Source: Paracoccaceae bacterium
Lineage (GTDB): Bacteria > Pseudomonadota > Alphaproteobacteria > Rhodobacterales > Rhodobacteraceae
Assembly: GCA_021647745.1 (NCBI GenBank)
Contig: JAKIUB010000028.1
Location: forward strand, 1-28,087
Reading direction: 5' to 3'
DNA: 28,087 nucleotides
The position numbers and the translations under genes were made by a program. The stretch's first letter is position 1, and each line of letters begins with the position of its first letter. Positions 1-6,880 of this stretch are shown one piece after another. The notes under the pieces were generated by a model. It was not told the DNA's origin, searched no databases, and was given only the letters and a program-made list of their open reading frames with translations.

Positions 1-394
1 TGGGTATGGCCGTTTGGCGCAGAAAGCCTACCGACAAAGTCTTGGTGCATTCTGACCAAGGCAGCCAGTTCACCAGCTTAGAATGGGCATCCTTTCTAAA
101 GCATCACAATCTGGAACACAGTATGAGCCCCCTCTCGGCAGATTGCTTCGCAATCGCCTGCCGGGCAATGGACGCGGGAATTGCCATGACAATGCCGTGG
201 CAGAGAGTTTCTTCAACCTGCTGAAACGGGAACGCATCAGGCGCAGGATTTACAAAACCAGAGACCATGCTCGGCGGGATGTGTTTGATTATATCGAAAT
301 GTTCTATAATCCGAAACGAAAACACGCTAGAAACGGGATGCTGTCACCTGTCGAGTTCGAGAAACAGCAAGAATGGAAGCAACAAGGTGTCTAG
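1..394 (+). pseudogene. IS3-family transposase OrfB (integrase core), partial and interrupted
   Basis: This is the C-terminal part of a DDE transposase of the IS3 OrfB type. The first frame (from the left edge to about base 129) reads VLVHSDQGSQFTS, which holds the second catalytic Asp. The second frame (from about base 171 to the stop at 392-394) reads GNCHDNAVAESFFNLLKRER, which holds the catalytic Glu, followed by the usual YNPKRKHARNGMLSPVEFE tail. In intact relatives these two blocks are joined directly as SMSRRGNCHDN. Here about 41 extra bases separate them and shift the frame, so no full-length product is possible. The 5' part lies outside the window. Family identity is firm; the exact insertion borders are uncertain by a few bases. 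Confidence 0.85.
130..170. repeat. short hairpin element inserted in the transposase gene
   Basis: About 41 bp that do not belong to the transposase reading frame. They contain an imperfect palindrome: CGGCAGATTGC (136-146), a TTC loop (147-149) and GCAATCGCCTGCCG (150-163), i.e. an 11-bp stem with one 3-nt bulge. The removed length is 2 mod 3, exactly what is needed to restore the transposase frame (SMS then R-RGNCHDN). This is the behaviour of a small palindromic mobile repeat (REP- or MITE-like). No second copy is seen in this window. Confidence 0.6.
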
Positions 395-410
395 GAAACT
401 AGGGGCTATT

Positions 411-506
411 CACAACGATGATCAGGTCGATAGTCTGTCGCAATTCCTGAAGTGGCTTGCCGAGCCACGGCCGGCAAAACTGACAATAAGACCGCTAATG
501 ATGTGA
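411..506 (+). pseudogene. C-terminal fragment of a phage terminase large subunit
   Basis: Immediately after the IS border one frame reads HNDDQVDSLSQFLKWLAEPR and a few more residues to a TGA at 504-506. The motif DDQVDSLSQ followed by a short tail is the C-terminal signature of phage terminase large subunits, where the Asp residues belong to the nuclease active site. About 31 residues remain out of a usual 400-600. The frame continues open for some 20 codons after the stop, which is consistent with decay or with the native C-terminus. The upstream part of the gene was presumably displaced or lost when the IS3 element inserted. Assignment is from motif only. Confidence 0.55.
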
Positions 507-667
507 ATGAGGCGGCCGGAATTATTGGCCGGCTTTATTCGCAGCGACCGAAATAATCGCCTAATTTGACTGGCAGTATCCGATTGCCACAATACGCTGA
601 ACTTTTTCATCTTGCTTAAAAACCACTGGACTTCTAGCTCCGCGCAAGCGTGTTGACTTGAGCTGAC

Positions 668-886
668 ATGATCCGTAAAGGCAAAACTTACGGTGAGATT
701 GCTGAAATCGAAGGCGCTTCAAAACGCAGGATCCAGCAACTTGTAGAACTGGCTTTTCTGGCGCCGGATGTTATCCGGGACGTATTTGAAGGTCGTCAAT
801 CAATCGGCATGACATCCGAGTGGATAGCCCGCCATTCTTTCTCGCCAATATGGCAAGAGCAGCGCGAAACGTTTTGCGCTCTTTGA
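668..886 (+). pseudogene. C-terminal fragment of a serine-recombinase-type protein
   Basis: A 72-codon open frame reads YGEIAEIEGASKRRIQQLVELAFLAPDVIRDVFEGRQ in two overlapping motifs (helix-turn-helix, then LAFLAPDV..EGRQ), ending at TGA 884-886. This block is characteristic of the C-terminal region of large serine recombinases in alphaproteobacterial prophages and islands, where it follows the catalytic and zinc-ribbon domains. Those upstream domains are absent: the frame is closed by TGA at 659-661 and nothing recombinase-like is seen before it. It is therefore read as a remnant and not a working gene, although a short HTH protein cannot be excluded. It sits between the terminase scrap and tRNA-Gln. 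Confidence 0.6.
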
Positions 887-1106
887 TCCGCGGCACAATT
901 GTTCAAATCAGAGCCAAATCCCATATCACAGCCTGATGGTGCATGCCGCCAACTGCTAGCGTGGAAATGCCGATTCCAGACTTTACGGGATATCCGCCCC
1001 AACACGGCTGGGTTTGGCGTCTGCCTGGTCGCAATAAGCTTCTAAACTCCCGAGTTTTGGGCGTTAAATGCAGGTTAACACACTGGTATTAAACAATAAT
1101 TTACGT
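887..1106. other. gene-poor stretch between recombinase remnant and tRNA-Gln
   Basis: No convincing gene is visible. A 49-codon plus-strand frame exists at 943-1092 (reading MPIPDFTGYPPQHGW near its middle) but has no clear ribosome binding site and no family I recognise. A small palindrome AAACTC-CC-GAGTTT lies at 1044-1057. No obvious intrinsic terminator for the minus-strand tRNA is present. Confidence 0.4.
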
Positions 1107-1181
1107 TGGCTGGGACGGTAGGATTCGAACCTACGATCTGCGCTACCAAAAAGCGTTGCCCTACCACTAGGCCACGTCCCA
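1107..1181 (-). tRNA. tRNA-Gln (anticodon TTG)
   Basis: The reverse complement folds as a complete 75-nt cloverleaf: acceptor TGGGACG/CGTCCCA, D arm GCCT-AGTGGTA-GGGC, anticodon loop TTTTGGT with anticodon TTG, T arm GTAGG-TTCGAAT-CCTAC, discriminator G and an encoded CCA. The anticodon stem is ACGCT/AGCGC, so the outermost pair (27-43) is an A-C mismatch and the other four pairs are regular. It reads CAA and, by wobble, CAG codons. It stands alone, with its own promoter just upstream, and borders the accessory scar at 1-1106. Confidence 0.95.
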
Positions 1182-1191
1182 TCACAGGGGT

Positions 1192-1220
1192 CTTTTAGTG
1201 CTGTGGCTTTGGCTCTGCAA
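1192..1220 (-). promoter_or_regulatory. promoter of tRNA-Gln
   Basis: On the minus strand a -35-like TTGCAG (1215-1220) and a -10-like TAAAAG (1192-1197) are separated by exactly 17 bp. The predicted start lies only a few bases before the mature tRNA 5' end at 1181, the usual geometry for a stable-RNA promoter. Confidence 0.6.
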
Positions 1221-1296
1221 GGGGTTTTTTCGGATATCGGGCTATCCATTTGCGCCCGCTTGCGGCACATTGCGGGCGACAATATACGAGGTGGAT

Positions 1297-2475
1297 ATGG
1301 AAAAGCGGGATGTGGTCATTATTGGCGGTGGCGCGGCGGGGCTTATGTGTGGCGCAGTAGCTGCGCGGCGGGGGCGCTCTGTTCTTGTGCTGGACCATGC
1401 GCGAAAAATTGGCGAAAAAATCCGCATCTCGGGTGGCGGGCGTTGCAATTTTACTAATCTTGAAACCGGTGCGCGCCATTTTTTATGTGGTAACCCCCAT
1501 TTTGTGAAATCAGCGCTGGGAAGATATACGCCCGAAGACTTTATCGCGCTGGTTGAAGCCCACGGTATTGCGTGGCACGAAAAGGCGAAAGGTCAGCTGT
1601 TTTGTGATGGAAGTGCGGCCCAGATTGTGGATATGCTGGTTTCGGAATTGCAACAGCCCGGAGGGGAAATAAGGAAAGAAACAACGGTTTTGGCGGTGGA
1701 GAAAGCTGGAGATATCTTTGAGATAGCAACCCCTGCCGGAAAGATTATGGCTGGTTCTGTGGTTGTGGCCAGCGGTGGTAAATCTATTCCGAAAATTGGG
1801 GCCAGCGGGTTTGGATATGAACTGGCGACTCAATTTGGCTTGCGGGTTGTGGCGCCGGTGCCAGCGCTGGTTCCTCTGACTTTCGGGGCGGAGGATCTGG
1901 CCGGTTTTCGCGAGATGGCGGGGCTGTCTGTGCCCGTCAGGATAAGCAGCGGCGCGGGGGCGTTTGTTGATGATATGCTGTTTACCCATCGTGGCCTATC
2001 CGGGCCGGCGATCTTGCAGATCAGCTCTTTTTGGCAGGTAGGACAGGAGGTGCGGCTGGATTTTCTACCCAAAGGAGGGTTTGACGAGGCGATCATTGCC
2101 GCGCGGGCCGAGGCGGGTGGGCAGGCAGTGCAGACCTTTTTGATGCGGTTTTTTCCCAAAAAACTCGCCCGTTATCTGGCGGCGAAATTCGGATTTTCAG
2201 GTACCATTGCCGATTTGTCCAAATCCGATCTTGTCGATTTGCAAAAATTTCTTTCCGCTTTCGAGGTGTTTCCAACCGGCACAGAAGGCTACCGCACCGC
2301 CGAGGTTACCCGTGGCGGGGTTGATACCGATGGGCTTGATGCCAAAACCATGCAGGCACGGGCCGTATCAGGGCTTTATTTCATTGGCGAAGTGGTGGAT
2401 GTAACAGGGTGGCTTGGGGGGTATAATTTTCAATGGGCATGGGCTTCCGGACAGGCTGCCGGAAGGGTTGTCTGA
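1297..2475 (+). CDS. HI0933/YhiN-family FAD-binding flavoprotein
   Basis: The 392-residue product is a predicted cytoplasmic NAD(P)/FAD-dependent oxidoreductase of the HI0933-like family, whose physiological substrate is not established. The N-terminus holds the dinucleotide-binding motif VVIIGGGAAGLMCG, followed by the family block RISGGGRCNFTN, and the C-terminus has the FAD-contacting GWLGGYNFQWAWASG. Length matches the family (about 390-410). An upstream in-frame ATG at 1198 would add 33 residues of unrelated sequence that also overlap the tRNA promoter. The ATG at 1297 is preferred because GAGG sits 5 bases before it and it starts directly at the flavin fold. The gene is monocistronic and convergent with kpsE. 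Family identity is strong, function is not assigned. Confidence 0.9.
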   Translation: MEKRDVVIIGGGAAGLMCGAVAARRGRSVLVLDHARKIGEKIRISGGGRCNFTNLETGARHFLCGNPHFVKSALGRYTPEDFIALVEAHGIAWHEKAKGQLFCDGSAAQIVDMLVSELQQPGGEIRKETTVLAVEKAGDIFEIATPAGKIMAGSVVVASGGKSIPKIGASGFGYELATQFGLRVVAPVPALVPLTFGAEDLAGFREMAGLSVPVRISSGAGAFVDDMLFTHRGLSGPAILQISSFWQVGQEVRLDFLPKGGFDEAIIAARAEAGGQAVQTFLMRFFPKKLARYLAAKFGFSGTIADLSKSDLVDLQKFLSAFEVFPTGTEGYRTAEVTRGGVDTDGLDAKTMQARAVSGLYFIGEVVDVTGWLGGYNFQWAWASGQAAGRVV

Positions 2476-2505
2476 TTTTCGTGCAGCGGCTATCGCTCTG
2501 AAAAT
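2475..2505. terminator. possible bidirectional terminator between HI0933-like gene and kpsE
   Basis: In the 31-bp gap between two convergent genes, ATTTTC (2475-2480) pairs with GAAAAT (2500-2505) and AGCG (2485-2488) with CGCT (2494-2497). The A/T arms could supply U-rich tails on both strands. The stem is interrupted, so this is only a candidate. Confidence 0.35.
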
Positions 2506-2506
2506 A

Positions 2507-3946
2507 TCAAGCGCCTATCTGCTCACGCAGGATTGAAACCGTCAACGATAGAAAAATATAAAGCCCTAAAAACAGTGCCAGCGCCAGCATGGTATTTTCC
2601 AGCTTTTTGGGCTCGGAAGGTTCGTCCGGCGGGATGGGGGCAACGGCGAGGCTGAGATATCGGGTTTGCCGGTTGGCCTCGATACGCGCGGCTTCCAGTG
2701 AAGAGAGCGATTGCTGAAGCAGCATCTGCCGCATTTCCAGATTGGATTGTGCGATGCGCAGCTCGCCGCTCACCCGCGCTAGAGAGGCATTTTCGTTGCC
2801 GCTCATGGTCATGGCGGTGCGGCGGGCGTTTATCAGGCGGAGCAGCCCGTTGATATCTTGCTCGATGGCCCGTCTCTGCGCCTGATTGGGCTGAAGGTTG
2901 CTGTTGATTTCCTCCAGATCCAGGCGCTTTTGTACAAGCTGGCCCTCGAGGTTGTTTAATATGGCCATCTGGCCAGATATTTCGGCATCGGCATTAAACA
3001 CGCCGCGGGTCTTCTGCAATTCGAGAACCCTGTCTGCGGCGTCAAGCACGGCTTGTTCAGCGGCATCATAATTGTTTTTGGCACCGCGCAGCTGGTCTTC
3101 GCGCACGGGTGCTGCGATATTGTCTACCCGATCTTCGGCAAACCGGATCAGCGCGCCCGCAAACTCTGCGGCCTTTGCAGGCGTGATCGCGATGACCGAA
3201 AGCCGGATGACCCCCTCGGTCGGGTCGTAGCTGATGCGCACGTATTTTTTATACTTTTTATATGCGGCCTCCAGAGAGGAATCGGCGGGGAGGCGCTGGA
3301 TATCGTCAATAAACTCTTGCTGGAAATGGGCGATAAAGCCGTTTTCCTCGTCCAGTTGGATCATCGCTTCTCGCGAGCCGAGGTAGCCTTGAACAATGAC
3401 CGAATCTTCGAGGTTGGATAGCCCACCTCCGCCGAGCAAGCCACCGATGCCGCCGACAGAGCCGCCGCCTTCGGGTTTTTGGATAACCATTTGGCTATCA
3501 ACCTGGTACATCGGGGTTGCGACATTATAGAAGTAATTTCCAGCGAGATAGGTCGGGATGACAACAAAAATAAACAGCCGCAGCGCGATCAGTAAAAAGC
3601 GGGCCTTGCGCCGGCGCGCCATGGCTTTCTGGATATTGCGGATATCCGCCTGACGCTGGGCATTGCTGATGGCAGCGGGTTGGCCTAGCCCGCCGGGAGC
3701 CTTGGCAGCGGGTATCGGGTTTTGGGCGCTGGCGGCGGTATCAAGCATAGTGACACGGTCACGGGTGACATCAAAACCGCGATCTTCCAGCATTTTGGCG
3801 GCTTCTTCGCCGCTGCTCGGGCTGAGTCCCATGCGCACCGCCTTGCGCCGCGCCATGCGGTAATAGGCGGGCGTTCCCTTCTTTGGCGGAGAGGCCTTGG
3901 GCTTTATTGGCAAGGCTGCCGTGGCGGGGTTTGGTTCACTGGTCAT
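2507..3946 (-). CDS. kpsE: capsule polysaccharide export inner-membrane protein, KpsE/RkpR type
   Basis: The 479-residue product resembles the polysaccharide co-polymerase/adaptor of ABC-dependent capsule export (KpsE/CtrB/BexC). A long basic, Ala/Pro-rich cytoplasmic N-terminus (residues 1-112) precedes a first membrane helix at about 115-137 (FLLIALRLFIFVVIPTYLAG). A periplasmic domain follows, starting with YQVDSQMVIQKPEGGG and then long heptad-rich helices, and the last 30 residues carry the second membrane helix (LALALFLGLYIFLSL). The start at 3946 overlaps the end of kpsT by 11 bp, which implies translational coupling. A longer reading from 4000 would run further into kpsT and is not favoured. 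In the family it bridges the KpsMT transporter to an outer-membrane KpsD-type channel. No kpsM or kpsD is in the window. Confidence 0.85.
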   Translation of the reverse strand: MTSEPNPATAALPIKPKASPPKKGTPAYYRMARRKAVRMGLSPSSGEEAAKMLEDRGFDVTRDRVTMLDTAASAQNPIPAAKAPGGLGQPAAISNAQRQADIRNIQKAMARRRKARFLLIALRLFIFVVIPTYLAGNYFYNVATPMYQVDSQMVIQKPEGGGSVGGIGGLLGGGGLSNLEDSVIVQGYLGSREAMIQLDEENGFIAHFQQEFIDDIQRLPADSSLEAAYKKYKKYVRISYDPTEGVIRLSVIAITPAKAAEFAGALIRFAEDRVDNIAAPVREDQLRGAKNNYDAAEQAVLDAADRVLELQKTRGVFNADAEISGQMAILNNLEGQLVQKRLDLEEINSNLQPNQAQRRAIEQDINGLLRLINARRTAMTMSGNENASLARVSGELRIAQSNLEMRQMLLQQSLSSLEAARIEANRQTRYLSLAVAPIPPDEPSEPKKLENTMLALALFLGLYIFLSLTVSILREQIGA

Positions 3947-4589
3947 AATCGTAAAGCTGCTTTGCTTTTTCGAGGCTGTCAAACATATGCAGGTGGCCAT
4001 CGCGCAATACGGCCGCTCTGGTGCAATAACGCTCCAGAATAACCGGCGAATGTGAAACGATCACCACGGTGGATTTGGTTAGCCTTTCATGCAGGACATT
4101 CCCTGCTTTTTGGTTAAAATCGGCATCGGTGCTGCTCGGCATGCCTTCGTCTATCAGATATATATCAAATTCCAGCGCCAGGAGCAACGCGAAGGATACC
4201 CGTGCGCGCATTCCTGAAGAGTAGGTGCGCATTGGCATATCGAAATATTCTTCGATATTAACAAGATAGCGGCAAAAGGCTTCAATATAGTCCGGATCCA
4301 GCCCATAAAGGCGGGCAATATAACGGGCGTTTTCGGCGGCGCTGTGCGCAGGCACAATGCCCCCCATGAAGCCAAGCGGAAACGAAATGCGCGAGGTGCG
4401 GATGATTTTGCCTTCGTCTGGCTTTTCCAGCCCGGCCATCATGTTTATCAAAGTGGTTTTGCCGGTGCCGTTGGCTGCCAGAATGCCAAGCGACTGCCCT
4501 ATCTCGACAGAAAAACTGGCCTGATCAAGGATGATCTTTCGCTGGGTTCCAGTCCAGAAAGATTTGCTGACGTTTTTGAACTCTAGCAT
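3936..4589 (-). CDS. kpsT: capsule polysaccharide ABC transporter ATP-binding protein, KpsT type
   Basis: The 217-residue product is the nucleotide-binding subunit expected to energise export of capsular polysaccharide across the inner membrane. The Walker A region is AANGTGKTTL at residues 38-47, the signature is YSSGMRARVSFAL, and Walker B is DIYLIDEGMP, followed by a switch His in VIVSHSP. The size is typical of KpsT. The first glycine of the P-loop is replaced by Ala38, which is unusual. A purine-rich GAGAAAG just before the ATG can serve as ribosome binding site. It is the first gene of a kpsT-kpsE pair whose permease KpsM must be encoded elsewhere. Confidence 0.85.
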   Translation of the reverse strand: MLEFKNVSKSFWTGTQRKIILDQASFSVEIGQSLGILAANGTGKTTLINMMAGLEKPDEGKIIRTSRISFPLGFMGGIVPAHSAAENARYIARLYGLDPDYIEAFCRYLVNIEEYFDMPMRTYSSGMRARVSFALLLALEFDIYLIDEGMPSSTDADFNQKAGNVLHERLTKSTVVIVSHSPVILERYCTRAAVLRDGHLHMFDSLEKAKQLYDYDQ

Positions 4590-4677
4590 GCTTTCTCGCT
4601 TGTGGCGGCTATTTTGCTTATCATAACCTATGTAGCCACCTTAACAGAACAAAAAGTAATGGGCGCTTATTACACCG

Positions 4678-4692
4678 AATGTCGGCGACATT
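4678..4692. promoter_or_regulatory. 15-bp palindrome between nhaA and kpsT
   Basis: AATGTCG-G-CGACATT is a perfect 7-bp inverted repeat around one central base. It lies 3 bases past the nhaA stop and about 90 bases before the kpsT start. A central single base makes it more like a protein operator than an RNA hairpin. No T-tract follows it. Its role is unknown. Confidence 0.3.
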
Positions 4693-4695
4693 ATG

Positions 4696-5979
4696 TCATT
4701 GCGGTTTCTTTTCTACGCGCAACAGCTTTCCGGCAATAATTGCAACAATCGCGGCGGAAAAGCTAAGCAAGGCGCCCATTTTGGCGGCGTCTTGCACAGC
4801 ACCACCCTCAAAGGCGACCGTGGCCACAAAAAGCGCAACCGTAAAGCCGATAGCGGCAACCGAGCCAAGCACAAACAGGTCCGGCATACGCATGCCGTCG
4901 GGTAGCCCGAAACCAAGGGGCCGCGCCCCGATCCAGCCAAAGATGAATATCCCCAAAGGTTTGCCGATTAACAGTCCGGCCAGCACCAGCCATGTTGCCT
5001 CGCCAATCGCCGAAAACTGCACGCCGGCATTAAACAGGCCAAAGAAAAACAGGATAACCTCGACCGGATGTTTCAGCCCGTGCTCCATGCTGTTGAGCAG
5101 GTCTTTGAGGTGGGACTGGGCAGCAGAGAAAATACCGTAGGCGCGCTCGGCATGGGGAATGGTTGGCACGATAAACAGCAGCCCGAGTGCCGGATTGACG
5201 CCGGAGCGCATAAAACCATACCATGAAATCACCCCCGCCAGCAGATAGGGCCAGAAGCTGGCCTTTTGGCGCATCCAGGTCGAGTTCGGGCGGGCCTGAT
5301 TGCCACGGTCGAGCCGGCGTGGAAGCCAGTTTGCCAACACATAAACCGCCACCGCAGCCCCGACAGAAACCAGTAACCAAAGCGGCGCCAGCTCTCCCGA
5401 TGGGTAAAATATCGCCAGAATAACCAACCCGATGGCGTCATCCGCGATGGCCAGCAGCAGCAAAAACCGCACCGCAGGGTGTCCGGCTCCAAAGACCATG
5501 CGCCCGATCAGGTAGGAAAACGCGATATCCGTGGCGGTGGGCACCGCCCAGCCATTGACAACGGCATCAAAGGTGGTGGAGCCAAGAAAATAAGCAATGC
5601 CTAAATACACCGTGATCGGGCCGAGCATACCGCCAAGTGTGGCAATCAGCGGTGTTACGGCTTTTTTGCCACGGAGCGACCCGGATTTCAGCGCCACAGC
5701 CTCCCAGACCTCCTTGCCGGCGATGGCAAAAAACAGGGCCATCAGCAGTTCGTTGACCAGATAATGCGGGGTCAGGATTCGCACCCCGTCCTCCATGAAG
5801 CCGATCAGCCCGTCTTCCCACATCACGAAATCGACCATTTTGTGGTAGATATCTATATAGAAATGCGGCTGCCCCGCGACCGGAAATAACAGATCAAGGT
5901 TGGCCCAAAGCAGCGCTGCGAGTGCGCCCATGATCAACAGTAGTGAGTATGTGGTTAGAAAATTCCAGACGCGATACAT
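4696..5979 (-). CDS. nhaA: Na+/H+ antiporter, NhaA family
   Basis: The 427-residue inner-membrane protein is predicted to exchange cytoplasmic Na+ (or Li+) for external H+. The conserved NhaA blocks are present: VPTATDIAFSYLIGRMVFG, then LLLLAIADDAIGLVILAIF with the two adjacent Asp residues that form the ion-binding and pH-coupling site, and the C-terminal GKPLGIFIFGWI block. About 11-12 hydrophobic segments are visible. In the region that in classic NhaA reads SGVHAT it has MRSGVNPALGLLFIVP, so it belongs to a divergent NhaA subgroup, and ion selectivity should not be assumed from E. coli. It starts at the first ATG of the frame, directly before a membrane helix, and is divergent from the sseB-like gene with a 115-bp gap. 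Confidence 0.88.
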   Translation of the reverse strand: MYRVWNFLTTYSLLLIMGALAALLWANLDLLFPVAGQPHFYIDIYHKMVDFVMWEDGLIGFMEDGVRILTPHYLVNELLMALFFAIAGKEVWEAVALKSGSLRGKKAVTPLIATLGGMLGPITVYLGIAYFLGSTTFDAVVNGWAVPTATDIAFSYLIGRMVFGAGHPAVRFLLLLAIADDAIGLVILAIFYPSGELAPLWLLVSVGAAVAVYVLANWLPRRLDRGNQARPNSTWMRQKASFWPYLLAGVISWYGFMRSGVNPALGLLFIVPTIPHAERAYGIFSAAQSHLKDLLNSMEHGLKHPVEVILFFFGLFNAGVQFSAIGEATWLVLAGLLIGKPLGIFIFGWIGARPLGFGLPDGMRMPDLFVLGSVAAIGFTVALFVATVAFEGGAVQDAAKMGALLSFSAAIVAIIAGKLLRVEKKPQ

Positions 5980-6094
5980 GGCGTTATCCCAGTTCTTTGC
6001 TCTTGGCCTCTAGATAGTGTAGACCCGTGTGCTGAACAATGTTTTACTTGTCGCACTCACGCTTTTTTGTGAATTTTTCCTCATGAGGTTCCCG

Positions 6095-6871
6095 ATGCAA
6101 ACCCCCCTCGATACCGCCCATCAACAAATGCAGGAAGACGAGAGCGCCGCGCCGGCTTTTTACGAGCGTTTTCTTGAGGCCGAGCTGTTTTTGCTGCTTG
6201 AGGAAGAGCTGAACGGGGATCGGGCAAAGCCGATGATACTGGAGACATCCGATGGTGCTTTGGCGCTGGTGTTTGATCTTGAGGAGCGTCTGGCCGCCTT
6301 TAGCGACGAGGCCCACAGCTATGTGGCGCTTTCGGGGCGGCGGGTGGCGGGGCTGCTGGCGGGGCAGGGGCTCGGTTTGGGGTTGAATCTGGGCGAGGCG
6401 CCAAGCGCGATGGTTTTGCCTGAAGATGCGGTGATGTGGCTGTCGGAAGCCGCGCAAAACAGTGACGAGCAACTGGAAGCGCGACCGCTGGAGGTGTTCA
6501 GACCAACGGGGGTGCCTGAAGCGTTGATCAGAGCGCTGGATAGCAAACTGGCCAATATGGGCGGCGTTGTGAGCACGGCCTATCTGGTTTCAGCCCTTTA
6601 TGAGGGGGGCGAAAAAGGCCATATGCTGGCGCTGGTAAATGTGCCGGAGCCGGCCAAAACCGGCGTATCCGAGGCGCTCTCCGAGGCGTTGCGCTTTAGC
6701 GGCATAGAGGCGGCGCGGCTTGATCTGGCGTTTTTGGCACCGGATGATCCTCACCTTGCAAAATTCAAAACTGTCGGGCTGGGGTTTGATATCCCCGAGC
6801 TGGTTTTGCCCAAGGCGCCTGCGCCGGTAGCGCCCGGCATGGACCCGGACAAGCCCCCTGTTTTGCGATAA
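6095..6871 (+). CDS. SseB-family protein
   Basis: A 258-residue soluble-looking protein with the SseB N-terminal-type fold, seen in FYERFLEAELFLLLEEE, then LETSDGALALVFDLEERLAAF, then YVALSGRRVAGLLAGQGLGLGLN. This arrangement is typical of rhodobacterial SseB-domain proteins, whose role is not established (the E. coli namesake concerns serine sensitivity). The C-terminal part (LALVNVPEP, then LDLAFLAPDD) fits the SseB C-terminal domain. The start at 6095 is chosen because GAGG at 6085-6088 is well spaced. An upstream in-frame ATG at 6029 would add a hydrophobic 22-residue leader and is thought less likely. It converges on the RND permease gene with only 9 bases between stops. Confidence 0.75.
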   Translation: MQTPLDTAHQQMQEDESAAPAFYERFLEAELFLLLEEELNGDRAKPMILETSDGALALVFDLEERLAAFSDEAHSYVALSGRRVAGLLAGQGLGLGLNLGEAPSAMVLPEDAVMWLSEAAQNSDEQLEARPLEVFRPTGVPEALIRALDSKLANMGGVVSTAYLVSALYEGGEKGHMLALVNVPEPAKTGVSEALSEALRFSGIEAARLDLAFLAPDDPHLAKFKTVGLGFDIPELVLPKAPAPVAPGMDPDKPPVLR

Positions 6872-6880
6872 CCCGAAAGC

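Larger units (their letters stand above)
1..412 (+). mobile_element. 3' end of an IS3-family insertion sequence
   Basis: The left edge of the window lies inside the element, so only its right part is visible. It carries the end of the transposase and then a terminal sequence around 386-412 (GTGTCTAGGAAACTAGGGGC and a few further bases) that has the look of an IS3-type right inverted repeat. The left inverted repeat and orfA are outside the window, so element length and target duplication cannot be checked. The right border at about 410-412 is inferred because reading past it in one frame gives a phage-terminase-like peptide. The element is inactive as seen, because its transposase is frameshifted by an internal insertion. 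Confidence 0.75.

Noticed and set aside
422..610. Minus-strand 62-codon frame over the IS border and terminase fragment
   Set aside because: It is antisense to a better-supported terminase-like peptide and has no family features.
943..1092. 49-codon plus-strand open frame before tRNA-Gln
   Set aside because: No convincing ribosome binding site, no recognised motif, and it lies in decayed accessory sequence; kept only as a note.
1198..1296. Upstream extension of the HI0933-like gene
   Set aside because: It overlaps the tRNA-Gln promoter, lacks flavoprotein sequence, and the ATG at 1297 has a proper GAGG site.
6029..6094. Possible signal peptide on the SseB-like protein from an upstream ATG
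   Set aside because: The ATG at 6095 has a better ribosome binding site and SseB proteins are cytoplasmic; the hydrophobic leader is probably non-coding.
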